Shown: positions 15,826-23,564 of the stretch, piece by piece
Position numbering within the stretch: position 1 is the first letter of the stretch
Layout: each line of letters opens with the position of its first letter
Source: an uncultured Bacteriovoracaceae bacterium
Lineage (GTDB): Bacteria > Bdellovibrionota > Bacteriovoracia > Bacteriovoracales > Bacteriovoracaceae
NCBI GenBank assembly: GCA_950054155.1
Contig: CATLOT010000009.1
Location: forward strand, 1 to 64,000
Direction of reading: 5' to 3'
DNA: 64,000 nucleotides
Notes under the pieces: model-generated
What the model saw: only the letters and a program-made list of their open reading frames with translations
Databases searched by the model: none
Told to the model about the DNA's origin: nothing
Position numbers and translations under genes: made by a program

Positions 15826-16979
15826 TTAAACTCGAGATCCCACCACGTCTGAAATTCACTACAAGGTGAATTATTCTTATTCCCACAGATATTACCACCA
15901 GGATGGTTTTCTCCCATATGAGAGCCCGAGGGCATGTTGATCATCTCATTATTCATCGCTGTTCCCCCATTGGCAGGACTAGGACTAATAAGATTGGCAT
16001 AGTTTTGATCGTAACTAAAAGCGTGGCAACTCGCACATTGATTATCAAGGATTGGCTTCACCGTATTCGTGTAATAGTTGTAGCCAAGGATCGTTTGAAT
16101 ATACGCTGTAAAGGTATAGGGCGAACCTTGAAGTTCGACTTCCTCGCTCGTTTGAGGATCTACGGCATAAGCATAGAGCAAATACTGCTGACCATCTCTA
16201 TAAATTGAAGGGATATAAAAGGAGTACGCATGGGAGCCGGCAATGCCCCCATTAAAGCCAACTTCGCTGGCAGAAAAAGGTGTATTATTTAAGAGAATCC
16301 CGGCACCTGTTGGCCCATCAAGATAAAAGTTTACTCCCACAATTGTACTTGGATTTGTTGTATCTCCTGCATAGCCCGTGACCTTCCCCGTCGAGGAAAC
16401 TAAAGACACCATTCCCGTCAGACCATTTACTGGATTGGGAGGTGTTGTCGTCCCTCCTCCAGTAGAGCCCATTTCTTGTGCGTACCAATCTTGAAGGTTT
16501 TGGCATATAGGGGAGCTTCCCCCACACTGATTTCCACCAGAGTGAGCAATCATACCTTGTACTTTTTGAACTAATTCATTATTGGTTGCCGTCGTTCCAT
16601 TGAGAAGCTTAACCCTCATTTGATTATAATCATAAATACTCAAAGGTCCTGGAAGAGGTGGATTATTAACTGGCTCTGTATGACAAATCATACAGCGACT
16701 TTGAAAAGCTGGTTTCACAGTTGTCTCAAAGAACTCTTCCCCTGCCGATAAACTTGGTGTCGTCGGTGTTGGAATCGTTGGCGCCGGTACACTTGGAGCT
16801 GTTGGGCTCGTTGGAGTGGACGTCGTCTCCGTACTTGAAAAAGAACTTCCCGAACTCTTTGTTGGTGATTTTGGCGCTTCAATTACGCAATGATTGAAGG
16901 CCCCTAGCATTACTCCTAGGGAAATCATGGTCATGAGGACTCTTGGGAAATCTCTATTCTTTTTATTTTTTTCTTCCAT
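15822..16979 (-). CDS. Exported diheme (CxxCH) protein with two similar modules
   Basis: 385 residues from ATG 16979 (AAGGG just upstream). The N terminus has a hydrophobic segment ending in FNHC, a possible lipidation site although the lipobox is poor. A Ser/Thr/Pro linker follows (~40-75). Heme motifs CMICH (96-100) and CASCH (315-319) each begin a similar module: VKP upstream, then NNE, then a His/Gly-rich segment with paired cysteines (GGNQCG...ICQ and GGNICG...PCS), and a closing W-rich end. Between them is a ~120-residue beta-rich domain. Likely a periplasmic or surface electron carrier, with redox partner unknown. Adjacent to the 212-bp repeats. Confidence 0.78.
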   Translation of the reverse strand: MEEKNKKNRDFPRVLMTMISLGVMLGAFNHCVIEAPKSPTKSSGSSFSSTETTSTPTSPTAPSVPAPTIPTPTTPSLSAGEEFFETTVKPAFQSRCMICHTEPVNNPPLPGPLSIYDYNQMRVKLLNGTTATNNELVQKVQGMIAHSGGNQCGGSSPICQNLQDWYAQEMGSTGGGTTTPPNPVNGLTGMVSLVSSTGKVTGYAGDTTNPSTIVGVNFYLDGPTGAGILLNNTPFSASEVGFNGGIAGSHAYSFYIPSIYRDGQQYLLYAYAVDPQTSEEVELQGSPYTFTAYIQTILGYNYYTNTVKPILDNQCASCHAFSYDQNYANLISPSPANGGTAMNNEMINMPSGSHMGENHPGGNICGNKNNSPCSEFQTWWDLEFN

Positions 16980-17005
16980 AGCCCTTAACTTGTCGGCAAA
17001 CAAAA

Positions 17006-17431
17006 ATTTCCCTTTAAAAACTGACCTACCTAATTGGAGCTAGCCGCATAAAGATAACAAGAAAGGTAATGATTCTAGAGCCTTAAATACTCACTGACCC
17101 TCTTCATCAGAGAGCCCCACAGGCTTTTTAAGTGAACTCCAATTAGAATGGTAAACCACTGAAATTACCTACCTTTTATTGAAATTAAAAACTGAGCACC
17201 ATTTAGAGGGGTCAGTTATTTCCCTTTAAAAACTGACCTACCTAATTGGAGCTAGCCGCATAAAGATAACAAAAAAGGTAATGATTCTAGAGCCTTAAAT
17301 ACTCACTGACCCTCTTCATCAGAGAGCCCAACAGGCTATTTAAGTGAACTCCAATTAGAATGGCAAACTATTGAAATTACGTACCTTTTATTGAAATTAA
17401 AAACTGAGCACCATTTAGAGGGGTCAGTTAT
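17006..17431. repeat. Two tandem copies of a 212-bp unit with internal inverted repeats
   Basis: The segment 17006-17217 is repeated at 17218-17430 with a period of 212 bp and only about seven substitutions (for example near 17061/17273 and 17126/17338). Each unit opens with AAACTGACC and closes with GGGGTCAGTTA, which are inverted repeats. Nested inside are CTAATTGGAG and CTCCAATTAG, also inverted. There is no open reading frame of note. The terminal layout resembles a MITE or the trimmed ends of an insertion sequence (TGACC/GGTCA ends occur in IS21-type elements). It fills the whole gap between the diheme gene and the hydrolase, whose stop codon TGA lies at the very edge. Confidence 0.85.
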
Positions 17432-18444
17432 CAGGTTTCACCAATGAATTTTTTGATTTGAACGAGGGCACGACTGCGAATATCGTCATTCTCACTCAGA
17501 ACTTCGTGACGAGACTCTTTAAGGCGAATAATACGACAATTCGTCACCTCATGAGCAAACTGATCTTGAGCGCGAGAGCAAACGAGAGCATCTTTCTCCG
17601 CCTGCATTAACAAAATAGGGACACTCAGTTTTTCTCGTTGTTTTTGAATCCGCCTCGTCAGCTTTATCCCCTCACTCACCCACCCAAGAGTGGGAGCACC
17701 CATTCGAAGCTGGGGGTAACGTTTTTCAACCTCAAGATGATAGTGGAATCTTTCAAGTGAACTTGTTCTGAGATTTTCCTCAAAGCTCTCTCTAATATCT
17801 GTGAGGTTTCGATAGAGGGGACGCTTATCCCAGTTAAGGAACTTTGCTCCCTCGAGGGCGGCACGGGCAATAATTTCAGGAACACCGCGTGTTTTTATCT
17901 TTAGCATCGCCGAAGCAAGGATCATGCCTTGAAAAAGTGAGTCCTCTTCAATTTGAGCAAGGGTGCCAATAGCTGCCCCCATCGAGTGGCCAAGCAAAAG
18001 ACATTTCTTATAGTGCTTAAGGTCTTTGAAGTGCTTCACGACAAATTTAAGATCACTTACATAGTCAAAAGAGTTTTCAATATGGCCGTGATCAAGACAA
18101 TGGGAATAGCGCTCACTAAAGCCTTGTCCCCTGTGATCGAGAACCAGAAAGTCGAAACCACTCCCTTTACAGTCGCTAAGAAACTCCGCATATTTGAGAC
18201 TAGATTCACCTCGCCCGGGAGAAATAACCAGAAGCTTTTTGTTTTTGGATTCGCTAAAGTAGCGAGCATGGAGAGAGCCATAACCTTTTCGGAAAAAGAA
18301 ATGACTCCGGCCTTGGGTCCAATAATCTTGAGTCGCTTCCTCAAGCTTATTGATAAGAGCATCATCAACTATCTCTAAATGAGATTGAGTTGTTTTTTCC
18401 TCTAATTCAACGCCTCTTGAATCTTGTTGAGATAATGGCACCAT
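17431..18444 (-). CDS. Alpha/beta hydrolase, lysophospholipase L2-like
   Basis: 337 residues. The core carries VISPGRGESS (oxyanion region), the strand LVLDHRGQGFSER, the nucleophile motif GHSMGAA, the late acid in MQAEKDALV and the catalytic-type histidine in SRHEVL. This order matches PldB-type lysophospholipases. The ~45 N-terminal residues are polar and precede the domain, with no signal peptide. The ATG at 18444 has no strong ribosome binding site. It ends immediately at the 212-bp repeat array, so its terminator may have been displaced. It is a paralogue-like partner of the hydrolase at 14504. Confidence 0.84.
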   Translation of the reverse strand: MVPLSQQDSRGVELEEKTTQSHLEIVDDALINKLEEATQDYWTQGRSHFFFRKGYGSLHARYFSESKNKKLLVISPGRGESSLKYAEFLSDCKGSGFDFLVLDHRGQGFSERYSHCLDHGHIENSFDYVSDLKFVVKHFKDLKHYKKCLLLGHSMGAAIGTLAQIEEDSLFQGMILASAMLKIKTRGVPEIIARAALEGAKFLNWDKRPLYRNLTDIRESFEENLRTSSLERFHYHLEVEKRYPQLRMGAPTLGWVSEGIKLTRRIQKQREKLSVPILLMQAEKDALVCSRAQDQFAHEVTNCRIIRLKESRHEVLSENDDIRSRALVQIKKFIGET

Positions 18445-18521
18445 GAAGACATTTTAATTCTTATCAAGTCTCTTGGTAACCGCTAAAATAAGCGGCAGAA
18501 ATTTCAACCCACGGAAATCAA

Positions 18522-19781
18522 ATGAAAATCCTCATCACTCTCCTCTCGCTTCTTCTTTTTGGCTGTTCTCAATACACTGTTCACCAAGATAACACCCATA
18601 TCACAACCAACAAAAATCAAGACCACCCCTATGTTGTTATGATCAGTATTGATGGCTTTCGCCACGATTTTATAAAAATGTACGACCCACCTTTTTTAAG
18701 TTCTATTGTGAAGAAGGGCATTCAAGCACAAAGACTTACCCCAGCCTTTCCGAGTAAGACCTTCCCCAATCACTACTCTCTCGTCACAGGAATGTATCCC
18801 GGTAGTCATGGGCTTATCGCGAATCGCTTTAAAGATCCTGAGTGGAATGAGAATTATCGTTTAGGTGATAATGAGACCACAAGAAATGGCAAATGGTACG
18901 GGGGAACTCCCCTCTGGCTTGAGACTCAAAATCAGGGGCTCCTCAGTGCCAGCTTCTTTTGGGTGGGAAGTGATGCCAATATACAAGGCCGATATCCCAA
19001 TTACTATATTCCCTACGATCATGGTCTCGACAATAAACTGAGAACTCAGCAAATAACAGAGTGGCTAAAAATGAGTCCACAACAAAGGCCTCACCTTCTT
19101 CATCTTTATTTTAGTGACGTTGATAGTATGGGCCATCGCTATGGACCAAAGAGTGATGAAGTTAAAGAAGCTGTCCTTAGAATTGATAAACTCATAGGTG
19201 ATATGGCCTCAGACATTGATCGCTTAAACCTCCCTGTCAATTTCGTTATCGTGTCTGACCATGGCATGACGGCAATTGAAAATGCTAAGAAAGTCTATTT
19301 AAGAAACTTCATGGACACTTCTCTGGCAGAGTTTCAAGAGAGAGGCCCTCTTACCTTCATTTATGTCAAAGAGAAGAAGAATATCAAGCAGGTCAAAAAA
19401 TCACTGAGAAAGGTTCCTTTTACGCAGGTCATGAGTCGCAAAGATTTACCACCGAGCTATCATCTTGCTCATAATAAGAGGGCCGGTGATCTTGTCCTCT
19501 TGGCCGAACCCGGAGCTTATATCTATCCCCATAAAACACCTCCGACAAATCCTGTGAAAGAGGGCATAAGTGGAGGAACCCATGGCTATGATCCCTATCT
19601 CTCAAAAGATATGGGAGGAATTTTTCTCGCTTACGGGCCTCAAGTCAAACGAGCAGGACTTATCAAGACGATTGATAATATCCACGTCTACCCCTTTGTT
19701 TTGGACCTTCTCGGTTTAAAACAAAAGAAAGGAATTGATGGGGATCCCTATATTCTGTCTGGTTATAAGTTAGCACCTTAA
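18522..19781 (+). CDS. Lipidated nucleotide pyrophosphatase/phosphodiesterase
   Basis: 419 residues. Lipoprotein signal with lipobox LLFGC (Cys15). The alkaline-phosphatase superfamily core follows: metal-binding D44 in MISIDGFR, catalytic T80 in FPSKTFPNHYSLVTG, then YFSDVDSMGHRYG and VSDHGM and the last GGTHGYDP with metal-ligand His. This is the NPP (type I phosphodiesterase) arrangement, so it probably hydrolyses nucleotide or lysophospholipid phosphodiesters on the cell surface. In a scavenging or predatory lifestyle it could salvage nucleotides; that is inference. It ends 5 bp before the convergent YceI gene. Confidence 0.9.
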   Translation: MKILITLLSLLLFGCSQYTVHQDNTHITTNKNQDHPYVVMISIDGFRHDFIKMYDPPFLSSIVKKGIQAQRLTPAFPSKTFPNHYSLVTGMYPGSHGLIANRFKDPEWNENYRLGDNETTRNGKWYGGTPLWLETQNQGLLSASFFWVGSDANIQGRYPNYYIPYDHGLDNKLRTQQITEWLKMSPQQRPHLLHLYFSDVDSMGHRYGPKSDEVKEAVLRIDKLIGDMASDIDRLNLPVNFVIVSDHGMTAIENAKKVYLRNFMDTSLAEFQERGPLTFIYVKEKKNIKQVKKSLRKVPFTQVMSRKDLPPSYHLAHNKRAGDLVLLAEPGAYIYPHKTPPTNPVKEGISGGTHGYDPYLSKDMGGIFLAYGPQVKRAGLIKTIDNIHVYPFVLDLLGLKQKKGIDGDPYILSGYKLAP

Positions 19782-19786
19782 AGGAG

Positions 19787-20743
19787 CTACTTAAAGTACT
19801 TGGAATAGCCCATATAGGGAGCCACTGCAATCGCTGCAAAGAAGATGATGGAGTAAAGAATTGTATCACTAAGAAGTTCAGCCTTTACCTCCGACATCTT
19901 CTTTTCAAAGACCTCGATGAGCCACTTCTTTAGATAAAAGCCCCCGACAAGAAGCCCGACACAAGCGAAGAAGCCAATAACGAACTCATAAACACTTCGC
20001 CACATTTCACCTTTCTCAACACGAGGTTCTGATGCGGTGGTGACTTTCTTTTTTTCAGGAGAGAATTCTTTTTTTTTTACTACTGAGACTGATTCGATGT
20101 CTGTCGTCGTTCCCTTTTTAACTTCTTTCTTATTGAGATAGAAGCGACTAAAGGCTGCTCTTGTGTCAGTGGGATTAGCTTCTATGACAATTTCAAGTTT
20201 AACTTTGTCGCCAACAATATATCCCCCATTATCCATGGTCTTATTCCACGAGATTCCAAAATCTTTACGATTCAACTCGCCACTAGCGGTCACAAAGAGG
20301 CTCTTTTTTTTCTTATCTATTGGATCTTGATGAATTCCTTTCCAATCAAGATCAAAACTTTGCTCTTTTGTCACACCTCTCATCGTAAGTAATCCATCAA
20401 TTTTGACCGGCTTACCCGATTGGTAATGAACTTTCTTGCCCACAAATTTCATTTCAGGATATTCAGAGACATGGAAGAAGTCTTTTCTGTGAAGATGGGC
20501 GTCTCTCTTTGAGTCACGCGTGTTAATGCTTTTCACCTTGATTGAGAATTCGAGATCGGAAATCTGATTACTCTCAGCATCGAATTCAAAGACACCTTTA
20601 AAGTCTTCAAAAGCCCCTTTGACCACAGAGATTTTCATGTAGTCGACTTCAAAATTAACAAAACTATGCTGGGTGTTAACTTCAAAAGTCTTAGCCAAGG
20701 AAGAGAATGTCATTATTGAGAATATTAAAAACCACACTTTCAC
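19787..20743 (-). CDS. YceI-family protein with C-terminal membrane segment
   Basis: 318 residues from GTG 20743, in a GTGA overlap with the EVE gene. A signal peptide (cleavage near SLAKT) leads into a YceI lipocalin-like beta-barrel (~20-195): FEVNTQHSFVNFEV, VKSINTRDSKRDAHL and the GDKVKLEI end are typical. Family members bind isoprenoid-like lipids in the periplasm. Unusually, a Lys/Glu linker and two hydrophobic helices (~248-268 and ~293-313) follow, anchoring the domain in the membrane. Last gene of the speD-speE-EVE operon. Confidence 0.86.
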   Translation of the reverse strand: MKVWFLIFSIMTFSSLAKTFEVNTQHSFVNFEVDYMKISVVKGAFEDFKGVFEFDAESNQISDLEFSIKVKSINTRDSKRDAHLHRKDFFHVSEYPEMKFVGKKVHYQSGKPVKIDGLLTMRGVTKEQSFDLDWKGIHQDPIDKKKKSLFVTASGELNRKDFGISWNKTMDNGGYIVGDKVKLEIVIEANPTDTRAAFSRFYLNKKEVKKGTTTDIESVSVVKKKEFSPEKKKVTTASEPRVEKGEMWRSVYEFVIGFFACVGLLVGGFYLKKWLIEVFEKKMSEVKAELLSDTILYSIIFFAAIAVAPYMGYSKYFK

Positions 20744-21207
20744 TTGCCTGCTCCTAATTTACAAATATGCTTAAACTCCGTGCTCTTCACTGGAGTGATA
20801 CTTAAGCGGTTCCCTTTTTGTAGGATCTTCATTTCACTGAGTTTCGTTTCCTCTTTCAATTGATCGAGTGAAATATAGTTTTGAAATACAGACTGAAATT
20901 TAACATCGATGAGAAACCACCTCGGTTTTTCTTTTGTCGCCTTCTCATCAAAATACTTACTGCTTTTCTTAAATTGCAGAGGGTCCGGATAGGGCTCACT
21001 GGCCACAGTCATAGTGCCAGCGATCCCCGGTGGTTTCGTATTGGAATGATAGAAAAGAATTTCATCGCCGACTTTCATTTCATCACGCATGAAGTTCCTT
21101 GCTTGATAATTCCTCACCCCCGTCCAAGCTTCTACTTTTACCTTTTTGAGGTCGTGTATAGAAAACTCATCAGGCTCAGATTTCATCAACCAATACTTCT
21201 TAGCCAT
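20740..21207 (-). CDS. EVE-domain protein
   Basis: 155 residues, a single EVE (PUA-like) domain as in human THYN1. Key segments are YWLMKSEPDEFSI at the N terminus, WTGVRNYQARNFMRD, GDEILFYHSN and the PGIAG turn. EVE domains recognise modified bases in DNA or RNA; stand-alone bacterial members are of uncertain role. It starts 2 nt after speE and overlaps YceI by 4 bp, so it is part of the polyamine operon. Confidence 0.92.
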   Translation of the reverse strand: MAKKYWLMKSEPDEFSIHDLKKVKVEAWTGVRNYQARNFMRDEMKVGDEILFYHSNTKPPGIAGTMTVASEPYPDPLQFKKSSKYFDEKATKEKPRWFLIDVKFQSVFQNYISLDQLKEETKLSEMKILQKGNRLSITPVKSTEFKHICKLGAGK

Positions 21208-21209
21208 TT

Positions 21210-22076
21210 CTAATCCTTAAGCCACTTGGAGAGCCTTTTGCGCTGAAATGTTGGGATTGCAAAAGAGCCTCTATGAATTCCTTCATTATAATACTCAAAC
21301 TCTAACTCACTAGCAGCAACCCTTGCATCATCGAAATCTTTGACAGGGTGATACTTTTTAGAAGCAAAAGTAAATGACCAAAGACCTCCTGGGTATGTGA
21401 GGTTGCTAAAGTTATAAATAGAAACGATTGGAAAAGTATCGCTCACAATATTAACCAATTTATTTTGCATCTCTTCTTGATAGAAGGGACTCTCTCCCTG
21501 ACTGACAACAATACCATCATCACTCAAGCACGCATAAATATCTTCATAGAACTCATGACCAAAGAGTGGCTGTGCCGGTCCAATAGGATCAGTGCTATCA
21601 ACGATAATGACATCAAACTTAGTGCCTTTAGCGCGGGATTGTTTAACAAACTCAACCCCATCTCCAATGATAAGATCAATTCTCTCATCATTTAATTGAG
21701 AACTTGTTTGAGGGATGAATTCCTTACATGCATTCACGACCATTTCATCGATTTCGACCATAGTGCATTTTTCGACATTTGTATGACGAATTACTTCTCT
21801 GGCCGTACCACCATCTCCCCCACCAATGACAAGAACATTCTTAGGGTTGGGATGAACAAAGAGAGGAACGTGGGTAATCATATCATGGTAAACAAACTCA
21901 TCTCTTTCGGTCACCATAATGAGTCCGTCATTAAGGAGCATCTTTCCATGTCCTTTAGTCTCAACAACATCGACAGACTGAAACTCACTCTTTCCAGAGA
22001 AGAGAGTTTTCTCAACCTTTAAGCGTAGCCCTAAGAAATCTTCGAGCTTCTCTTCAATCCATAATTCTGAGTTCAT
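21210..22076 (-). CDS. speE: Spermidine synthase
   Basis: 288 residues, the usual length. It transfers aminopropyl from decarboxylated SAM to putrescine. Visible motifs are the N-terminal beta domain ending in GHGKMLLNDGL, the dcSAM-binding VIGGGDGGTAREV, the catalytic region IIVDSTDPIGPA with its gate-keeping Asp, and YPGGLWSFT. A Shine-Dalgarno AAGGA precedes the ATG, 13 nt after speD. Together they form a complete route from SAM plus putrescine to spermidine; no putrescine-forming enzyme is in the window. Confidence 0.95.
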   Translation of the reverse strand: MNSELWIEEKLEDFLGLRLKVEKTLFSGKSEFQSVDVVETKGHGKMLLNDGLIMVTERDEFVYHDMITHVPLFVHPNPKNVLVIGGGDGGTAREVIRHTNVEKCTMVEIDEMVVNACKEFIPQTSSQLNDERIDLIIGDGVEFVKQSRAKGTKFDVIIVDSTDPIGPAQPLFGHEFYEDIYACLSDDGIVVSQGESPFYQEEMQNKLVNIVSDTFPIVSIYNFSNLTYPGGLWSFTFASKKYHPVKDFDDARVAASELEFEYYNEGIHRGSFAIPTFQRKRLSKWLKD

Positions 22077-22089
22077 TTAGTATCCTTTT

Positions 22090-23031
22090 TTATATGAGTT
22101 CTTTGTAACGGTATACTTTTTCTGGTGAGTCCATTCTCTTATTGTAGTAGCGAAAGTGAACATCATAACCAACATTAATCTGGTCAGCGACATGAATGGT
22201 CTTCATGTAGGTCGATCCAAAATCAAATTCTGTTGAGCAGTTAAAAGTCATGACATCAAAAGAGAAAGGTCTCAAAATTTCTAAGATTTGATGAAGGAGC
22301 ACTTGGCTCTTTTCACAAATCTTTAAATTTGTTTCAAAGCTGATGTAAGGACTTGTCTCTTGTGGAGTGACGTGAATGGTAAAGTAGTCTTCTCCCCTAA
22401 TCCCATTAAGAGAGTAGCCGTAGGGTTTAAAGACAAAGTCATCGAGGTTAAAGTCTGGAAGAATTTTTTCTAACTGAAAGAAGTCTCTTATCTCTTCTTT
22501 CGTAAGATCTTCACGAGTTAAGAAGCTAATCACTTCAGGTGCCATATCGTACATCAGAAGCTCACAGGTGCGATCGCCTGCGATAGGCTTATATTCTTTC
22601 GTAGTATAAAAGAGTTGAGTGTGGTGACTATGCATTTTGCCAAGGCGAATGGCTTCTCCATCAAGAAGCTTTCCGAGTCTCTTAGCATCGGCAATAAAGT
22701 CTGAAGGCTGTAAGTGAGAGCGGTATTCATTCTTTCGTTGAAAGAAGAGACACTCCACATTGTCAGCTCCCACCTCTTCGATAAATGTTACCGCAGATTC
22801 AATGAGTTTCGTTTGTCCGCAAGTAAGCATCAATAGGCGGTCATCCCAAACAAAGAGGCTTGACTCACTTAAAAGGTAGGCTGTCTGCTTATCATTTTCG
22901 ACAGTCGAGAGAATGGTTGCTTCACATTGACTGACAAGCTTCTCCCAGAATTCCTTTGGTCGCTTATTAAGCGGTTGGAGTTCTGGGCCAACAATAATCT
23001 CTAATTTCTTTTCCGCACCTTCAAAGAACAC
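22090..23031 (-). CDS. speD: Eukaryotic-type S-adenosylmethionine decarboxylase
   Basis: 313 residues from GTG 23031 (GGGG 7 nt upstream). It is the pyruvoyl proenzyme that makes decarboxylated SAM, but of the eukaryotic class: FFEGAEKKLEI at the N terminus, self-cleavage site LSESSLF (between E56 and S57), CGQT with C71, GYSLNG with S205 and YFTIHVTP with H218 follow the human enzyme in order and spacing. Bacterial SpeD proteins are normally of the shorter E. coli or Bacillus classes. It is first in the operon with speE. Confidence 0.93.
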   Translation of the reverse strand: MFFEGAEKKLEIIVGPELQPLNKRPKEFWEKLVSQCEATILSTVENDKQTAYLLSESSLFVWDDRLLMLTCGQTKLIESAVTFIEEVGADNVECLFFQRKNEYRSHLQPSDFIADAKRLGKLLDGEAIRLGKMHSHHTQLFYTTKEYKPIAGDRTCELLMYDMAPEVISFLTREDLTKEEIRDFFQLEKILPDFNLDDFVFKPYGYSLNGIRGEDYFTIHVTPQETSPYISFETNLKICEKSQVLLHQILEILRPFSFDVMTFNCSTEFDFGSTYMKTIHVADQINVGYDVHFRYYNKRMDSPEKVYRYKELI

Positions 23032-23093
23032 AGGCGATCCCCTTCAAAATTTAGTATGGCATCAAGATACCAACATTAAGGGGTTTTGTGGAA

Positions 23094-23483
23094 TTAAAAA
23101 AGGGCTGTCATGCCATTGCAACTCGCCGTTTTGAAGTTAAAGAAGCTGTAAACTTTTTTAATACGAATCGAGCGCAATTGATTTCTTACGATTTTTCCGG
23201 AGACAGTGACTTTAGTCTTTCCTCTCGCAGAGAAGAACTCCTTAAAGTACTCAAAGTCACTCTTAGCTTCAGTATTATTAAAAGCACTGAAGGGAACCAC
23301 CTCACTTGCTTCTTCTTCACCCTTCTTATCAAAAACAGTAAAGCGAAGCTGATTATCTCCCTCTAAGGACACTTCAACTCCACAACGTGAACCTTCTCCG
23401 AGGTAAGCCCCAGTAATATCAACGATATCCGCATTCGCGTGAGCACAAAAGAGAATGACAAGTGCAGTAACTATTGATTTCAT
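23094..23483 (-). CDS. Small exported protein
   Basis: 129 residues. A signal peptide (residues 1-18, MKSIVTALVILFCAHANA) is followed by a small beta-rich domain with two cysteines (SRCGVEV and ASCNGM) that could form one disulfide. No family is recognised. The strong Shine-Dalgarno GAGGAGG, 7 nt before the ATG, is completely paired in a hairpin (23488-23517), so translation is probably controlled or the gene depends on read-through from the lipoprotein gene upstream. It lies 63 nt from speD. Confidence 0.78.
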   Translation of the reverse strand: MKSIVTALVILFCAHANADIVDITGAYLGEGSRCGVEVSLEGDNQLRFTVFDKKGEEEASEVVPFSAFNNTEAKSDFEYFKEFFSARGKTKVTVSGKIVRNQLRSIRIKKVYSFFNFKTASCNGMTALF

Positions 23484-23517
23484 AAAAAAACCTCCTCAAG
23501 GGTATAGGAGGAGGTTT
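23484..23517 (-). promoter_or_regulatory. Hairpin that looks like a terminator and hides a ribosome binding site
   Basis: On the minus strand AAACCTCCTC (23517-23508) and GAGGAGGTTT (23497-23488) form a perfect 10-bp stem with a 10-nt loop, followed by a T-run to 23484 and then directly by the ATG at 23483. The right arm contains the Shine-Dalgarno sequence of that gene. The same element could end transcription of the 418-residue lipoprotein gene. Confidence 0.8.
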
Positions 23518-23564
23518 ACGCTTTTGGTCATTTGATTGGCCAGTGGCCTGTAAAATTTCTCTAT

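Noticed and set aside
17006-17431. CRISPR array at the 212-bp repeat
   Set aside because: Only two long adjacent units, no spacers and no cas genes.
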